A stretch of DNA of 64,000 bases from Psychrobacter jeotgali (lineage in GTDB: Bacteria; Pseudomonadota; Gammaproteobacteria; Pseudomonadales; Moraxellaceae). Below are positions 44,371-53,130 of this stretch, in pieces (positions within the stretch are counted from its first letter, which is position 1; each line of letters begins with the position of its first letter). Position numbers and translations under genes: made by a program. The stretch is taken from positions 62,001 through 126,000 of the forward strand of contig NZ_CAJHAF010000001.1 in assembly GCF_904846315.1 (NCBI RefSeq), in the 5' to 3' direction. The notes below the pieces were generated by a model. That model had not been told where the DNA came from, searched no databases, and worked only from the letters and a program-made list of their open reading frames with translations.

Positions 44371-45118
44371 AACTATATTGATCGCTGGTGCAGGAGGGTT
44401 ATTAGGAAGTCGTTTAGTGGTTGGAATCCTATCACAAGGTGGTAACGTGATAGCTGCTGATATTAATGTTGAAGAGACAAAGAAATTATTAAGTGAGTTA
44501 GATGCTAATATTGCTCAATCATGCCTTCAAGTTGTACCTTTAGATATTACTAATAAAAATAGTATTAAAGAGATTTTCTTGAAAAATCCTAATATTGATG
44601 GTGCCGTTAATGCTACTTATCCTCGTAATAAAAGTTATGGTGCACATTTTTTTGATGTAACGCCTGAAAGTTTTAATGAAAATATATCTTTACATTTAGG
44701 TAGTTCATTTTTATTCACACAACAGTGTGCTGCTTATTTTAAAACTAATAAAAAAGAATTCTCTCTGGTAAATATTTCATCTATTTATGGTGTTGTTGCT
44801 CCAGACTTTTCCATATACGAAAATACTTCCATGACTATGTCTGTTGAGTATGCTGCAATAAAATCAGGTTTATTGCATCTGAATAAATATGTTGTTAATT
44901 ATATCAATGATAGTAAATTTCGCATTAATGCAGTTAGTCCAGGTGGTCTTTTTGACAGTCAACCAAAGCCTTTTCTAGAAGCGTATAAGAAGAAAACCCA
45001 TGGCAACGGAATGCTGGACTCTCAAGATATACTGGGGGCTATATTATTCTTACTTTCTAACCAGTCACGTTACGTAACTGGGCAAAACATCATTGTTGAC
45101 GATGGCTTTAGTTTATAA
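44348..45118 (+). CDS. ptmA: Short-chain dehydrogenase, PtmA-like
   Basis: SDR oxidoreductase; in Campylobacter PtmA acts with PtmF in precursor supply for GDP-GlcN or legionaminic acid. The NAD(P) motif IAGAGGLLGSRLVVGILSQG is at about 12-31, the NNAG-equivalent DGAVNATYPRNK near 85, active-site Ser in SLVNISSIYGVV near 139 and Y-x3-K as YAAIKSG near 179. The C-terminus INAVSPGGLFD and VTGQNIIVDDGFSL is typical of SDRs. 256 residues, last gene of the leg set, followed by a 400-base gap. Confidence 0.82.
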   Translation: MKDLLKNKTILIAGAGGLLGSRLVVGILSQGGNVIAADINVEETKKLLSELDANIAQSCLQVVPLDITNKNSIKEIFLKNPNIDGAVNATYPRNKSYGAHFFDVTPESFNENISLHLGSSFLFTQQCAAYFKTNKKEFSLVNISSIYGVVAPDFSIYENTSMTMSVEYAAIKSGLLHLNKYVVNYINDSKFRINAVSPGGLFDSQPKPFLEAYKKKTHGNGMLDSQDILGAILFLLSNQSRYVTGQNIIVDDGFSL

Positions 45119-45535
45119 AGGTTTGTTTGTAATCACACTTAATATTATTGATGGTTTATTAAGAATCGTACTGATTAAAATTTGAATAGTTTTTAAATAT
45201 TCAAATGCCAAATAAAATTGCTGAACTAAACATGAACACTATTTTATTGTCTTAGTTTTTATTGCGAGCATCCTTTTTAGAAAACCATCATATTATTAAT
45301 GGCCTATATAATAAAGAAAGATTTATAGTCAGTAAACACTGTATTTTATTCTTACCAACCTATAGCTCAATCTTCTAGATAAAAAGTAGGCTTAAGCAGG
45401 GTTTATATGACAAAGCTAGGTATAGGATAGTTTATCTGAATTTTCTAATAATATTTGTCTTAGTTATAGTAATTACAATTATATTTCGGGCTGACTATAT
45501 ATCAATTATACAAAAAATTAATGAGAGTTATTAGT
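45119..45535. other. AT-rich gap between ptmA and the next transferase gene
   Basis: No reading frame with coding character. A 9-bp inverted repeat, ATTTGAATA at 45180-45188 with its complement at 45198-45206, lies 60 bases after ptmA but has no T tract. No clear promoter was found. The break in an otherwise tightly packed operon suggests an old cassette boundary. Confidence 0.5.
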
Positions 45536-46189
45536 ATGAATAATATTGGTGATAAGCTTATATCAGATTTAACAATCGACGATATCATGGATGATTTGAT
45601 AAAAAAACTTAATAATTTTTTCTTTGTCAGTAAAGATGAAGTTAAAGCTATGCTACAGGTAAAAGAGGTAGTATTTCAGCGCTTAGAAAACTGTATTAAA
45701 AACATAGATAATAAGTATTTCATTAAGGATGGAAATCCATATTTTTCCTATATACACTCTGGCCAGTATTTAATTTTTCTTTATATTTTTTCTAATGAAA
45801 TAAGTAAAATGAATCTTATTTCATTAAAAGAAAAGCTTTATTATCTAAATAAAATTTTACATTCAGTTGATATCTATCCGGATGTTGAGTTACCAGAATG
45901 TTTCTTTCTTGAACACCCTATGGGAACTGTATTAGGACGAGCCGAATATGGAAATAACTTTATGGCAATGCAAGGGTGTACTATTGGAGGTGATAAAGGA
46001 GTCTATCCAGTTTTAGGAAGTAATTTAAAGATGTACTCTAATTCAAAAATACTAGGGAACTGCAATATAGGTAGCAATGTGAGTATTGGTGCAGATGCTA
46101 GTATAAAGAACCAGGACATACAGGATAATTGTTTAGTTTTTGGACAATCACCTAACTTAATAATAAAGCCTGTCCATAATAAAAAATAA
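45536..46189 (+). CDS. Serine acetyltransferase-like hexapeptide acyltransferase
   Basis: Probable O-acetyltransferase of the capsule unit or of legionaminic acid. The 217 residues have an N-terminal helical part (about 1-110), as in CysE. A left-handed beta-helix follows (about 115-210): FFLEHPMGTVLGRAEYGNNF, then QGCTIGGDKGVYPVLGSNLK with typical hexapeptide turns, then NIGSNVSIGADASIKNQDI. HPMG is reminiscent of the CysE active-site HP-motif. ATG 45536 has GAGAG nine bases upstream; ATG 45521 is possible. It is strongly AT-rich and probably foreign in origin. Substrate unknown. Confidence 0.75.
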   Translation: MNNIGDKLISDLTIDDIMDDLIKKLNNFFFVSKDEVKAMLQVKEVVFQRLENCIKNIDNKYFIKDGNPYFSYIHSGQYLIFLYIFSNEISKMNLISLKEKLYYLNKILHSVDIYPDVELPECFFLEHPMGTVLGRAEYGNNFMAMQGCTIGGDKGVYPVLGSNLKMYSNSKILGNCNIGSNVSIGADASIKNQDIQDNCLVFGQSPNLIIKPVHNKK

Positions 46190-46459
46190 CTTATCTAACC
46201 TAGTTTGGTCTTTTTCAATAGGTGGTTGATCCCATAAAATTTTAACCAAAGTCAAGATATCAATAGATAAAATACTAAATATTAATTTATATATTGTTTA
46301 TACAAAACTTTTAAACCCTCAAGAGTTGACTATACTTTAATTAGCATAATTTTTATAAAATACTATATTTCTAACTAGAAAGTTTTTTAAATAGTATAAT
46401 AATCATAAAATTTTTTTGACCATTGGTTTGCAATAAAAATTAAATAACAAGGTGTATGA

Positions 46460-47392
46460 ATGTCATCATTACTTATAATTAGAACGCCTTTTCAAGCATT
46501 TTTGGCTCAAAAAATTATTGAAATAGAAAATATATTATCCTATGATCTGATTTATTTTACTGAACATAATTCTGAGGAGGATATATACTATTTTAGACAA
46601 CTTTCTTCTAGGGCTAGAAATTCTGATTATTATTACGTAAATATGAAAGGACCTTCAATTCTATCTTCATTTGTATTTAAGTATAAAACTTTAAAATGGT
46701 ATAAAGAAAAAACCTATCAAAACATTATATGTGCAAGCATTGATGCATTATTCATTAACTCTCTAATTAAACACTATTCGAATGCAAAACTAATTACTAT
46801 GGATGATGGTGCTGCAAATATATATGAGAATGGAATATATTTCAAAGAGCATAGTTATCTAAGAATAAAAGTTTATCATTTTTTATTACAGTCTTTATCT
46901 TTGTCTAAGGTTAAATCTCGTATAGATCATCACTATACTATATATGATGGTAAGCGTAATATAGTTCCTCATCATAAACTTATACCTATCAAGAAGTTGC
47001 TTAACAATAATATAAATAAAAATAAGGGTAGCTCAAAAACTTACTTTATAGGTGCTCCATTTGAATATTGTATGAACCCTGAACAAATCAAAAGACTCGA
47101 AAATTTAATTGAAACTTTTGATATTGACTATTATATAAAGCACCCTAGAGAAAATAAAAGATTAAATATCGAAATACCTTATTTGAATAAAAACGGAAGA
47201 ATTGCAGAAGAGGCGATTCTAGTTAACTCTAAATCTGAGAATATTATCCTGATTGGCTGGTTCAGCTCAGTTCTACTTAATATGGGAGACCTGTGTCTTA
47301 AACGAATTGTATTATTAGCTAGAGATTCAGATAACACCAAAGAACTGACCAAAATGAGTAGAGACGCAGGCTGTGAAGTTATTCTGTTTTAG
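46460..47392 (+). CDS. GT52-like glycosyltransferase, candidate legionaminyltransferase
   Basis: Family 52 includes CMP-sialic acid transferases of Neisseria and Haemophilus. Here IRTPFQAFLAQKII at about 7-20 matches the family's start, and LITMDDGAANIYENGIYF near 112 matches its DDG motif region. KTYFIGAPFEYCMN is near 194, YYIKHPRENK near 226 and WFSSVLLNMG near 271. 310 residues. It is the only glycosyltransferase here whose family uses CMP-nonulosonic donors, so it is the natural partner for the LegF product. It is AT-rich with a 270-base AT-rich leader that has nothing else recognisable. AAGG precedes ATG 46460. Confidence 0.78.
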   Translation: MSSLLIIRTPFQAFLAQKIIEIENILSYDLIYFTEHNSEEDIYYFRQLSSRARNSDYYYVNMKGPSILSSFVFKYKTLKWYKEKTYQNIICASIDALFINSLIKHYSNAKLITMDDGAANIYENGIYFKEHSYLRIKVYHFLLQSLSLSKVKSRIDHHYTIYDGKRNIVPHHKLIPIKKLLNNNINKNKGSSKTYFIGAPFEYCMNPEQIKRLENLIETFDIDYYIKHPRENKRLNIEIPYLNKNGRIAEEAILVNSKSENIILIGWFSSVLLNMGDLCLKRIVLLARDSDNTKELTKMSRDAGCEVILF

Positions 47393-47477
47393 AAGCTCTT
47401 ATAACTTTTGGAGCATCAAACATTATACTCGTATTAAATAGATGATTATCAGTTAAAAATGTATTAAGGTTATCAAT

Positions 47478-48551
47478 ATGATATGTATTTACTCACCTAG
47501 TGAGAATATTTGGGGTGGTGGTCAGGTTTATATAGAATACTTATGTAACTATATGAATGATAAAGGCTTATCTGCCGTTATTGCAACTTCAGAACCAAAG
47601 AGCTTCTCTTGTCCTACTATAAAGATGGACTCTGTCCTTTCTAAAAAGAAAAGACTACTAGATTCGCATTCTTTTGCTAAGAGAATTAAGAAAGAGGGTG
47701 CAAAAGTGATAGTCCTTAACGATTTATCCTCTCTTTGGCTAGCACCAATATTTAAATCTCACGGCTTAAGAGTAGTAGCACTTTTACATATATATCTTCA
47801 TAAGAAAAACTCTGCTGGACTAGGTTATAGCACTTTTGAATATCATCTCCTAAGAGCTTCTAGTCTATTTTGTGACAAAGTATTTAGTGTAAATAAAGAG
47901 AACGTGAGTGCCTTTCCAGTTAAAGTGGAATTCGTTGGTAATTTTGTTTCTCCTTGGTTCTTTGGGTCAACAACTATGCCCAAGAAGTATGACTTAGCCA
48001 TTATCTCTAGACTTTCTAAAGAAAAAAATATTCCCTTGTTTGTAAAACTAATTGAAAATCTAAATAGCAATAAAGCTGTTGATATTAAGGCTCTCATACT
48101 AGGTCGCGGCGAAGAAAAAGATAAAATAATTAAAGCTATTAAATCAGCAGGATTGGAAGATAGTATTGATTTACAAGACTGGGTAGATAGAGCAGAATTA
48201 CCCAGTATATACGACAGTATTAGATGTTTTGCTATCACTAGTTATCATGAGGGATTTGCTACTACGCTGTTAGAGGCTCACGCTCGCGGTGTACCTTCTA
48301 TCACAACTAAAAGTGCCGGATTCTGTGCTGAATTTATAGAAGGTTACGGAGCAGAAACGGGTATCGCTTTTACTCCCGAAGATATAAATTCAACAGAATT
48401 TCAACAAAAAGTTCTTTCATTAATTGATAATGCAGAAAGTTATTATGATGATTGTATCAATAAAGCTAAGTTATTCAATGAAGATGAAGTACTAGGAAGA
48501 ATTACTCATGGCGTTGAACTATTGTTAGATAAAAATCAGAAGGTAAGGTAA
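47478..48551 (+). CDS. GT4-family glycosyltransferase
   Basis: GT-B retaining transferase, cytosolic or membrane-associated. SENIWGGGQVYIEYLCNYM at about 8-26 is the acceptor loop. The donor domain has AIISRLSKEKNIPLFVKLIE near 174, LILGRGEEKDKI near 209 and the family's E-x7-E as SYHEGFATTLLEAHARGVPS near 255-274. 357 residues. Ends immediately before the next GT4 gene, which starts on the following base. Sugar specificity is not readable. Confidence 0.87.
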   Translation: MICIYSPSENIWGGGQVYIEYLCNYMNDKGLSAVIATSEPKSFSCPTIKMDSVLSKKKRLLDSHSFAKRIKKEGAKVIVLNDLSSLWLAPIFKSHGLRVVALLHIYLHKKNSAGLGYSTFEYHLLRASSLFCDKVFSVNKENVSAFPVKVEFVGNFVSPWFFGSTTMPKKYDLAIISRLSKEKNIPLFVKLIENLNSNKAVDIKALILGRGEEKDKIIKAIKSAGLEDSIDLQDWVDRAELPSIYDSIRCFAITSYHEGFATTLLEAHARGVPSITTKSAGFCAEFIEGYGAETGIAFTPEDINSTEFQQKVLSLIDNAESYYDDCINKAKLFNEDEVLGRITHGVELLLDKNQKVR

Positions 48552-49640
48552 GTGAAAATATTATACGTAGTGACAGGGTTAGCTAACGGCGGGGCTGAAC
48601 GTGTTGTTTGTGACTTAGCTAATGAGATGTTTGTAAGAGGTCATGAAGTTAAGATAGCTTATCTTACAGGTGAAGTTCTCACTCAACCAGATTATAAAGA
48701 GATTGAACTTATCAAGGTTAATCTTAATGATCTTAAGACATTGTTGCCTGCGTATCTTAAATTGTCGAAAATAATCAAAAAATTTAGACCAGATGTAGTA
48801 CATTCGCATATGGTACACGCGAATATACTAATGCGCCTAGTCAGAATAACCACACCAATAGATAAACTAATAAGCACAGCTCATAATAGTAATGAAGGTG
48901 GCGCTTTACGCATGATCAGTTATAGAGTAACTCACCGTTTAGCAGATGTCTCTACTAACGTCAGTCAAGAAGCTACTCAAGCTTTTGAAGATATGGGTGC
49001 AGTGCCTAAGGATGGAATGCAGACTGTATATAATGGTATTAGCTTGAAAAAATTCCGTTATATCTCAGGAGCTAGAGCAAGATTAGAAGAAGAGTTAGGT
49101 TTCACTGAGAGTTATAGAGTCATTCTGGCCGTTGGAAGGTTCAATGAGCAAAAGGACTATCCTAATTTATTAAAGGCTATCAGTCTGCTAAAAGAAGAGA
49201 CAACCTATCCATTTAAAGTCATAATTGCTGGTGATGGCGAGTTAAGAGATACTATAGAAAATAAAGTTAATAATTTGGGTTTAAAAGATGAGGTATTATT
49301 ACTGGGTAGAAGAACCAACATACCGGAGCTTATGAGCGCTGCAGACTTATTTGTACTGCCTTCCAAATATGAAGGTTTTGGCTTAGTAGTTGCAGAAGCT
49401 ATGGCATGCAGATGTTTGGTGGTAGCTACTGATTCTGGAGGAGTGGCAGAAGTATTGAATAATCCTGAATTCTTAGTGCCGCCTTCTGATGCCTTGGCTT
49501 TGAAGACTAAGATTAAGTATGCCCTTGAACTCAATAGTAAAGATAAGGATAAGATAGTTGACGTAAACTTCAAACATGTCCGAGACAGCTTTTCTTTAGA
49601 AAATGCAATACAGAAATGGATTGCTTTATATCATGAATAG
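48552..49640 (+). CDS. GT4-family glycosyltransferase
   Basis: 362 residues with a GTG start directly after the previous stop and AAGGTAAG upstream. GLANGGAERVVCDLANEMFV at about 8-27 is the usual GG-x-E-R loop of this family. LAVGRFNEQKDYPNLLKAIS near 196, IIAGDGELRDTIE near 223 and PSKYEGFGLVVAEAMACRCL near 274 give the GT4 donor site with the E-x7-E pair. Its last 8 bases overlap the start of wzy. It probably adds one of the middle sugars of the repeat unit. Confidence 0.88.
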   Translation: MKILYVVTGLANGGAERVVCDLANEMFVRGHEVKIAYLTGEVLTQPDYKEIELIKVNLNDLKTLLPAYLKLSKIIKKFRPDVVHSHMVHANILMRLVRITTPIDKLISTAHNSNEGGALRMISYRVTHRLADVSTNVSQEATQAFEDMGAVPKDGMQTVYNGISLKKFRYISGARARLEEELGFTESYRVILAVGRFNEQKDYPNLLKAISLLKEETTYPFKVIIAGDGELRDTIENKVNNLGLKDEVLLLGRRTNIPELMSAADLFVLPSKYEGFGLVVAEAMACRCLVVATDSGGVAEVLNNPEFLVPPSDALALKTKIKYALELNSKDKDKIVDVNFKHVRDSFSLENAIQKWIALYHE

Positions 49641-50718
49641 TAATGGTAAGTTTTTCGAAAGAATTCCCAATTCTATTATATTCTTATTTATAATAATTGT
49701 TTTTTTCTTAAAAACAGTTGTCTATGTATTTATAAAGCTTCAGTCATCAGGTATTGTGTTAGGGGGCGGAAGTGATGCTTCATATTATCATGGTTATGTC
49801 CAAGGATATACAAATTTAGCGGTTAATATATGGCCGGTAATGTTAAGGTATCTTAATGATATCGGTTTATATTCAAGAGAAGGTGTATCCTATTTCTTAT
49901 TTCTCTTAAGTTTAGTCTTTATCCCATTCATAACTGCTAGATTAACAGGGCTTAGTTTTAAAAAAAATCAAAAGTATTATCTTTATATAATCTTATTATG
50001 TTCTGTCTATCCTGCATTGTTTTTCTATTCATTCGATATTTATCGTGATGTGTTTATGGTATCTGTGTTTTTGCTAGGTTGTCTTTCAGCAAAAAGAGCA
50101 TTGGATAGTCGGAATTTTCTATATTCTATTTTTTATTTTATAATATCTATAGCAATTGGGATGCTTCTCTTAGAATTGAGAGCTTACTTAGGATACGCTT
50201 TTCTGCTAAGTTTGTTTTTATGGAAAATAACATTTACTAAAAGAAGAATTATATTTCTGGGTGCTTTATATCTTATAGTTCTCTTTATTGCAAATTATAT
50301 TGGAGTTTTCGAGTCTTTAACTGAATACCGAGCTGGATTTGAAGAAAATAGTGGTGGTTCTACGCTAGGTTTAGATTTCTCTAACCCAGCATTGTTTATT
50401 CCTAACTTTATTTTAAGTTTTTTAGGACAGATGCTAGGGTTGTATGTTACAAATCCATTGGCTCTTGTCCTGTTATTAGTCGAGACATTACCATTCTTTC
50501 TTATGCTCCTTTATGTAATGAAGAATATCAAGCTTGCAGATAGCTTCGTGCGTTTTTTAATCATATTTTTTGTATTATATGCTAGTGTCTGGTTAGTTGG
50601 TAATGATAATTTGGGTACGGCAGTACGATTGAGAATGTATAATTACTTAGCAATATATATAAGCTTCTTTTATATTCTGAGATTAAAAATTCAATCCGTA
50701 GAAGCTCACAGGTTATAA
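49633..50718 (+). CDS. wzy: Capsule repeat-unit polymerase Wzy
   Basis: Inner-membrane polymerase joining undecaprenyl-linked units. 361 residues from ATG 49633, which overlaps the previous gene by 8 bases. About ten hydrophobic helices, with a periplasmic loop containing YRAGFEENSGGSTLGL near 230. Wzy proteins share little sequence, so the call rests on topology, size, low GC and position among GTs in a locus that otherwise has no polymerase. A Wzx-like flippase is present elsewhere, so this is not a second one. Confidence 0.78.
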   Translation: MNSNGKFFERIPNSIIFLFIIIVFFLKTVVYVFIKLQSSGIVLGGGSDASYYHGYVQGYTNLAVNIWPVMLRYLNDIGLYSREGVSYFLFLLSLVFIPFITARLTGLSFKKNQKYYLYIILLCSVYPALFFYSFDIYRDVFMVSVFLLGCLSAKRALDSRNFLYSIFYFIISIAIGMLLLELRAYLGYAFLLSLFLWKITFTKRRIIFLGALYLIVLFIANYIGVFESLTEYRAGFEENSGGSTLGLDFSNPALFIPNFILSFLGQMLGLYVTNPLALVLLLVETLPFFLMLLYVMKNIKLADSFVRFLIIFFVLYASVWLVGNDNLGTAVRLRMYNYLAIYISFFYILRLKIQSVEAHRL

Positions 50719-50722
50719 ATAC

Positions 50723-51850
50723 ATGAAATTAGTCATTATAGGTACAGTAGCAAGTAGTTTTTTTGGGTTTCGTGCTGACTTTATCAAAGCTTTGCTCGAA
50801 AAAAACTATACTGTCTATGCTTTTACCTCAGAATATTCGAATGAAGATTTACAAAAAATAGAAGCTTTGGGTGCTATACCAGTTACTTATCGGCTCAATC
50901 GCGGAGGTATAAATCCTTTAGCCGATATAAAAGCAACCTACGAGCTTTCCAAAAAAATTAAAGATATAGCACCAAATATGGTGTTCTCTTATTTTTCTAA
51001 ACCAGTTATTTTTGGTACACTTGCCGCAAAATTAGCTAGAGTGCCGAAGATTACAGGTATGCTGGAAGGCTTGGGCTATACTTTTACTGAGCAGCCTAAT
51101 CAAGTCAATAAAAAGACCCAAATTATCAAAAAAGCTCAAGTCCTGCTTTATAAAATAGCCTTACCACAGCTAGACAAGATTATATTTTTAAATCCTGATG
51201 ATCCACGTGACTTGTTAGATAAATATAATATTAAGGTCAAAAAGGTAGAAGTTCTAGGCGGTATTGGATTGAATCTAACAGAATATCCTTACTCAAATAC
51301 TTACCCTTCGACACCGACCTTTATTTTTGTAGCTAGGTTACTTGCTGAAAAAGGCATACATGATTATTTGGCTGCTGCTAAAATTGTAAAGCACAATTAT
51401 CCTGAGACGAAGTTTATAGTACTAGGTACTATAGATAAAGAAGCATTAGGAGCACTTACGCCTGCTCAATTACAAGAATTTACCAAACAGAATATTGTAG
51501 AGTATCCCGGGCACGTTGATAATGTATCAGAATGGATAGCGAGTTCTAGTGTGTTTGTCTTGCCTTCTTATTATCGCGAGGGTGTGCCGCGTAGTACTCA
51601 GGAAGCAATGGCCATGGGAAGAGCGGTTATCACTACCGATGTTCCCGGTTGTCGTGAAACGGTAGTTGATGGCATAAACGGCTTCCTAATTGAAAAATGG
51701 AATCCTCGAGCGTTAGCTGAAAAAATGACTTACTTTATAGAAAACCCTAAAGCCATTAAAGAGATGGGTTATGAAAGTAATAAAATGGCTCAAGAAAAGT
51801 TTGACGCAGAAAAAGTAAATAAACGTTTATTAAATATTTTAGGTTTATAA
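50723..51850 (+). CDS. GT4 glycosyltransferase, PglA-like
   Basis: Probably adds the second sugar to the lipid-linked first sugar, as PglA does (GalNAc onto diNAc-bacillosamine). The N-terminus reads VSSFFGFRADFIKALLEKNY-like (IGTVASSFFGFRADFIKALL at about 5-24). KITGMLEGLGYTFTEQPNQ near 109, FIFVARLLAEKGIHDYLAAA near 200 and PSYYREGVPRSTQEAMAMGR near 278, with the E-x7-E pair, fit the PglA/WcaA branch. 375 residues. It lies next to the initiating transferase with no gap, which supports the second-sugar role. Confidence 0.85.
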   Translation: MKLVIIGTVASSFFGFRADFIKALLEKNYTVYAFTSEYSNEDLQKIEALGAIPVTYRLNRGGINPLADIKATYELSKKIKDIAPNMVFSYFSKPVIFGTLAAKLARVPKITGMLEGLGYTFTEQPNQVNKKTQIIKKAQVLLYKIALPQLDKIIFLNPDDPRDLLDKYNIKVKKVEVLGGIGLNLTEYPYSNTYPSTPTFIFVARLLAEKGIHDYLAAAKIVKHNYPETKFIVLGTIDKEALGALTPAQLQEFTKQNIVEYPGHVDNVSEWIASSSVFVLPSYYREGVPRSTQEAMAMGRAVITTDVPGCRETVVDGINGFLIEKWNPRALAEKMTYFIENPKAIKEMGYESNKMAQEKFDAEKVNKRLLNILGL

Positions 51851-52453
51851 ATGATAAAACGCCTCTTCGATATAACCGCTGCTACAGCCGCAATAGTAGC
51901 TTTATCTCCGGTATATGCTATCACCGCCTACAAAGTTAAGAAAAATTTAGGCTCACCAGTGCTATTTCGTCAGACTCGTCCTGGCCTCTATGGTAAGCCA
52001 TTTGAGATGGTCAAGTTTCGTACTATGAAAGACGCTGTAGATAGCGAGGGCAATCCTTTACCTGATAGTGAGCGCTTGACTGATTTTGGCAAAGCGCTAC
52101 GTAATAGCAGTCTTGATGAGTTACCTGAGCTGTGGAATGTGCTAAAAGGCGACATGAGTTTGGTTGGCCCGCGCCCACTGATGATGCAATATCTGCCCTT
52201 ATATAATGAAGAACAAGCGCGCCGTCATGATGTACGTCCGGGTATCACAGGTCTGGCTCAAGTCAACGGTCGTAACGCTATTGGTTGGCTGGAAAAGTTT
52301 GAGCTAGATACTTGGTATGTCGATAATCAATCGTTATTGTTGGATGCCAAGATCCTAGTAAAAACAGTATATAAGGTGTTGTCTCGCGATGACATCAATG
52401 AAGATGGTCAAGCCACCGCATCACCGTTTAGAGGAAATACAAATGAATTATAA
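51851..52453 (+). CDS. Initiating sugar-1-phosphate transferase (PglC/WeeH type)
   Basis: Monotopic polyprenyl-phosphate phosphoglycosyltransferase that starts the repeat unit on undecaprenyl phosphate. The 200 residues are the short catalytic form without extra helices. One re-entrant N-terminal helix (about 7-24), then QTRPGLYGKPFEMVKFRTM near 36-54, SLDELPELWNVLKGDMSLVG near 77 with the D-E catalytic pair, and GPRPL near 96. This size matches enzymes that transfer diNAc-bacillosamine-1-P rather than glucose-1-P. The start is directly after the GT4 stop, and the end overlaps the next gene by 11 bases. Confidence 0.92.
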   Translation: MIKRLFDITAATAAIVALSPVYAITAYKVKKNLGSPVLFRQTRPGLYGKPFEMVKFRTMKDAVDSEGNPLPDSERLTDFGKALRNSSLDELPELWNVLKGDMSLVGPRPLMMQYLPLYNEEQARRHDVRPGITGLAQVNGRNAIGWLEKFELDTWYVDNQSLLLDAKILVKTVYKVLSRDDINEDGQATASPFRGNTNEL

Positions 52454-52979
52454 AATCTACGATACTGCAAAGATTATCAATAAAGATCATTTGACGATAG
52501 GTCATGATTCACAAATTGATGACTTCGTGTTTTTTAATGCAGGCGAAGAAAGCATTATAGGCAGCTTTGTCCATATTGCTTGCTCTAGTAGTATTATCGG
52601 TGGCGGTAAGCTCTATATGGATCATTTTAGTGCACTAAGCGCTGGTTGCCGGATCATTACTGGCAGTGATGACTTTGTAGGGGGCTATCTAGCTGGTCCC
52701 ACTATCCCCAAAAAATATACCAATGTCAAAACATCTACTATTCGTATCGGTAGTCACGCCATATTAGGTACCAATGCTATTGTGATGCCCGGCATCACGA
52801 TCGGAGAGGGGGCTGTTGTTGGCGCAGGTGTCTTAGTACGTAAAGATTTAGAACCATGGACAGTATACGTAGGTGCAGATTGTAGACCCATAAAAAAACG
52901 GGATGCAAGTCAAGTTTTGGCTCAAAGACAAGAACTGCTTGACGAGCTAGGTATTAGCTTAGAGCGCATTATCAAATAA
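52443..52979 (+). CDS. Hexapeptide-repeat N-acetyltransferase, WeeI-like
   Basis: Probably acetylates the 4-amino group of the UDP-sugar to complete UDP-diNAc-bacillosamine, the role of PglD or WeeI. 178 residues from ATG 52443, with GAGGAAAT upstream; the earlier frame start lies inside the transferase. It is nearly all left-handed beta-helix: HLTIGHDSQIDDFVFFNAGE, CSSSIIGGGKLYMDHFSAL, then RIGSHAILGTNAIVMPGITI and VGAGVLVRKDLEPWTVYVGA, the last being a typical C-terminal cap. It lacks the PglD-type N-terminal domain. Coupled by overlap to the initiating transferase. Confidence 0.75.
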   Translation: MNYKIYDTAKIINKDHLTIGHDSQIDDFVFFNAGEESIIGSFVHIACSSSIIGGGKLYMDHFSALSAGCRIITGSDDFVGGYLAGPTIPKKYTNVKTSTIRIGSHAILGTNAIVMPGITIGEGAVVGAGVLVRKDLEPWTVYVGADCRPIKKRDASQVLAQRQELLDELGISLERIIK

Positions 52980-53130
52980 TATAGATCGGCTAGTATTAAA
53001 AGGTAAAACCGAAGTTTATTTGATTTAGTTAGCAGTATTTTGGTATTTTTAAGCAGTTAAAACACGGTCGCTTATACTATATTTAGCATGAGCTGACACT
53101 TCAATTTATAAGTAATGCATTGAGATCACT

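Noticed and set aside
45147..45290. GATGGTTT / AAACCATC inverted pair about 130 bases apart
   Set aside because: Eight-base match over that distance in AT-rich DNA is expected by chance, and no mobile element ends were seen.
47843..48238. Minus-strand open frame of 131 codons inside the GT4 gene
   Set aside because: Opposite strand of a gene with intact GT4 motifs; no start signals and no recognisable domain.
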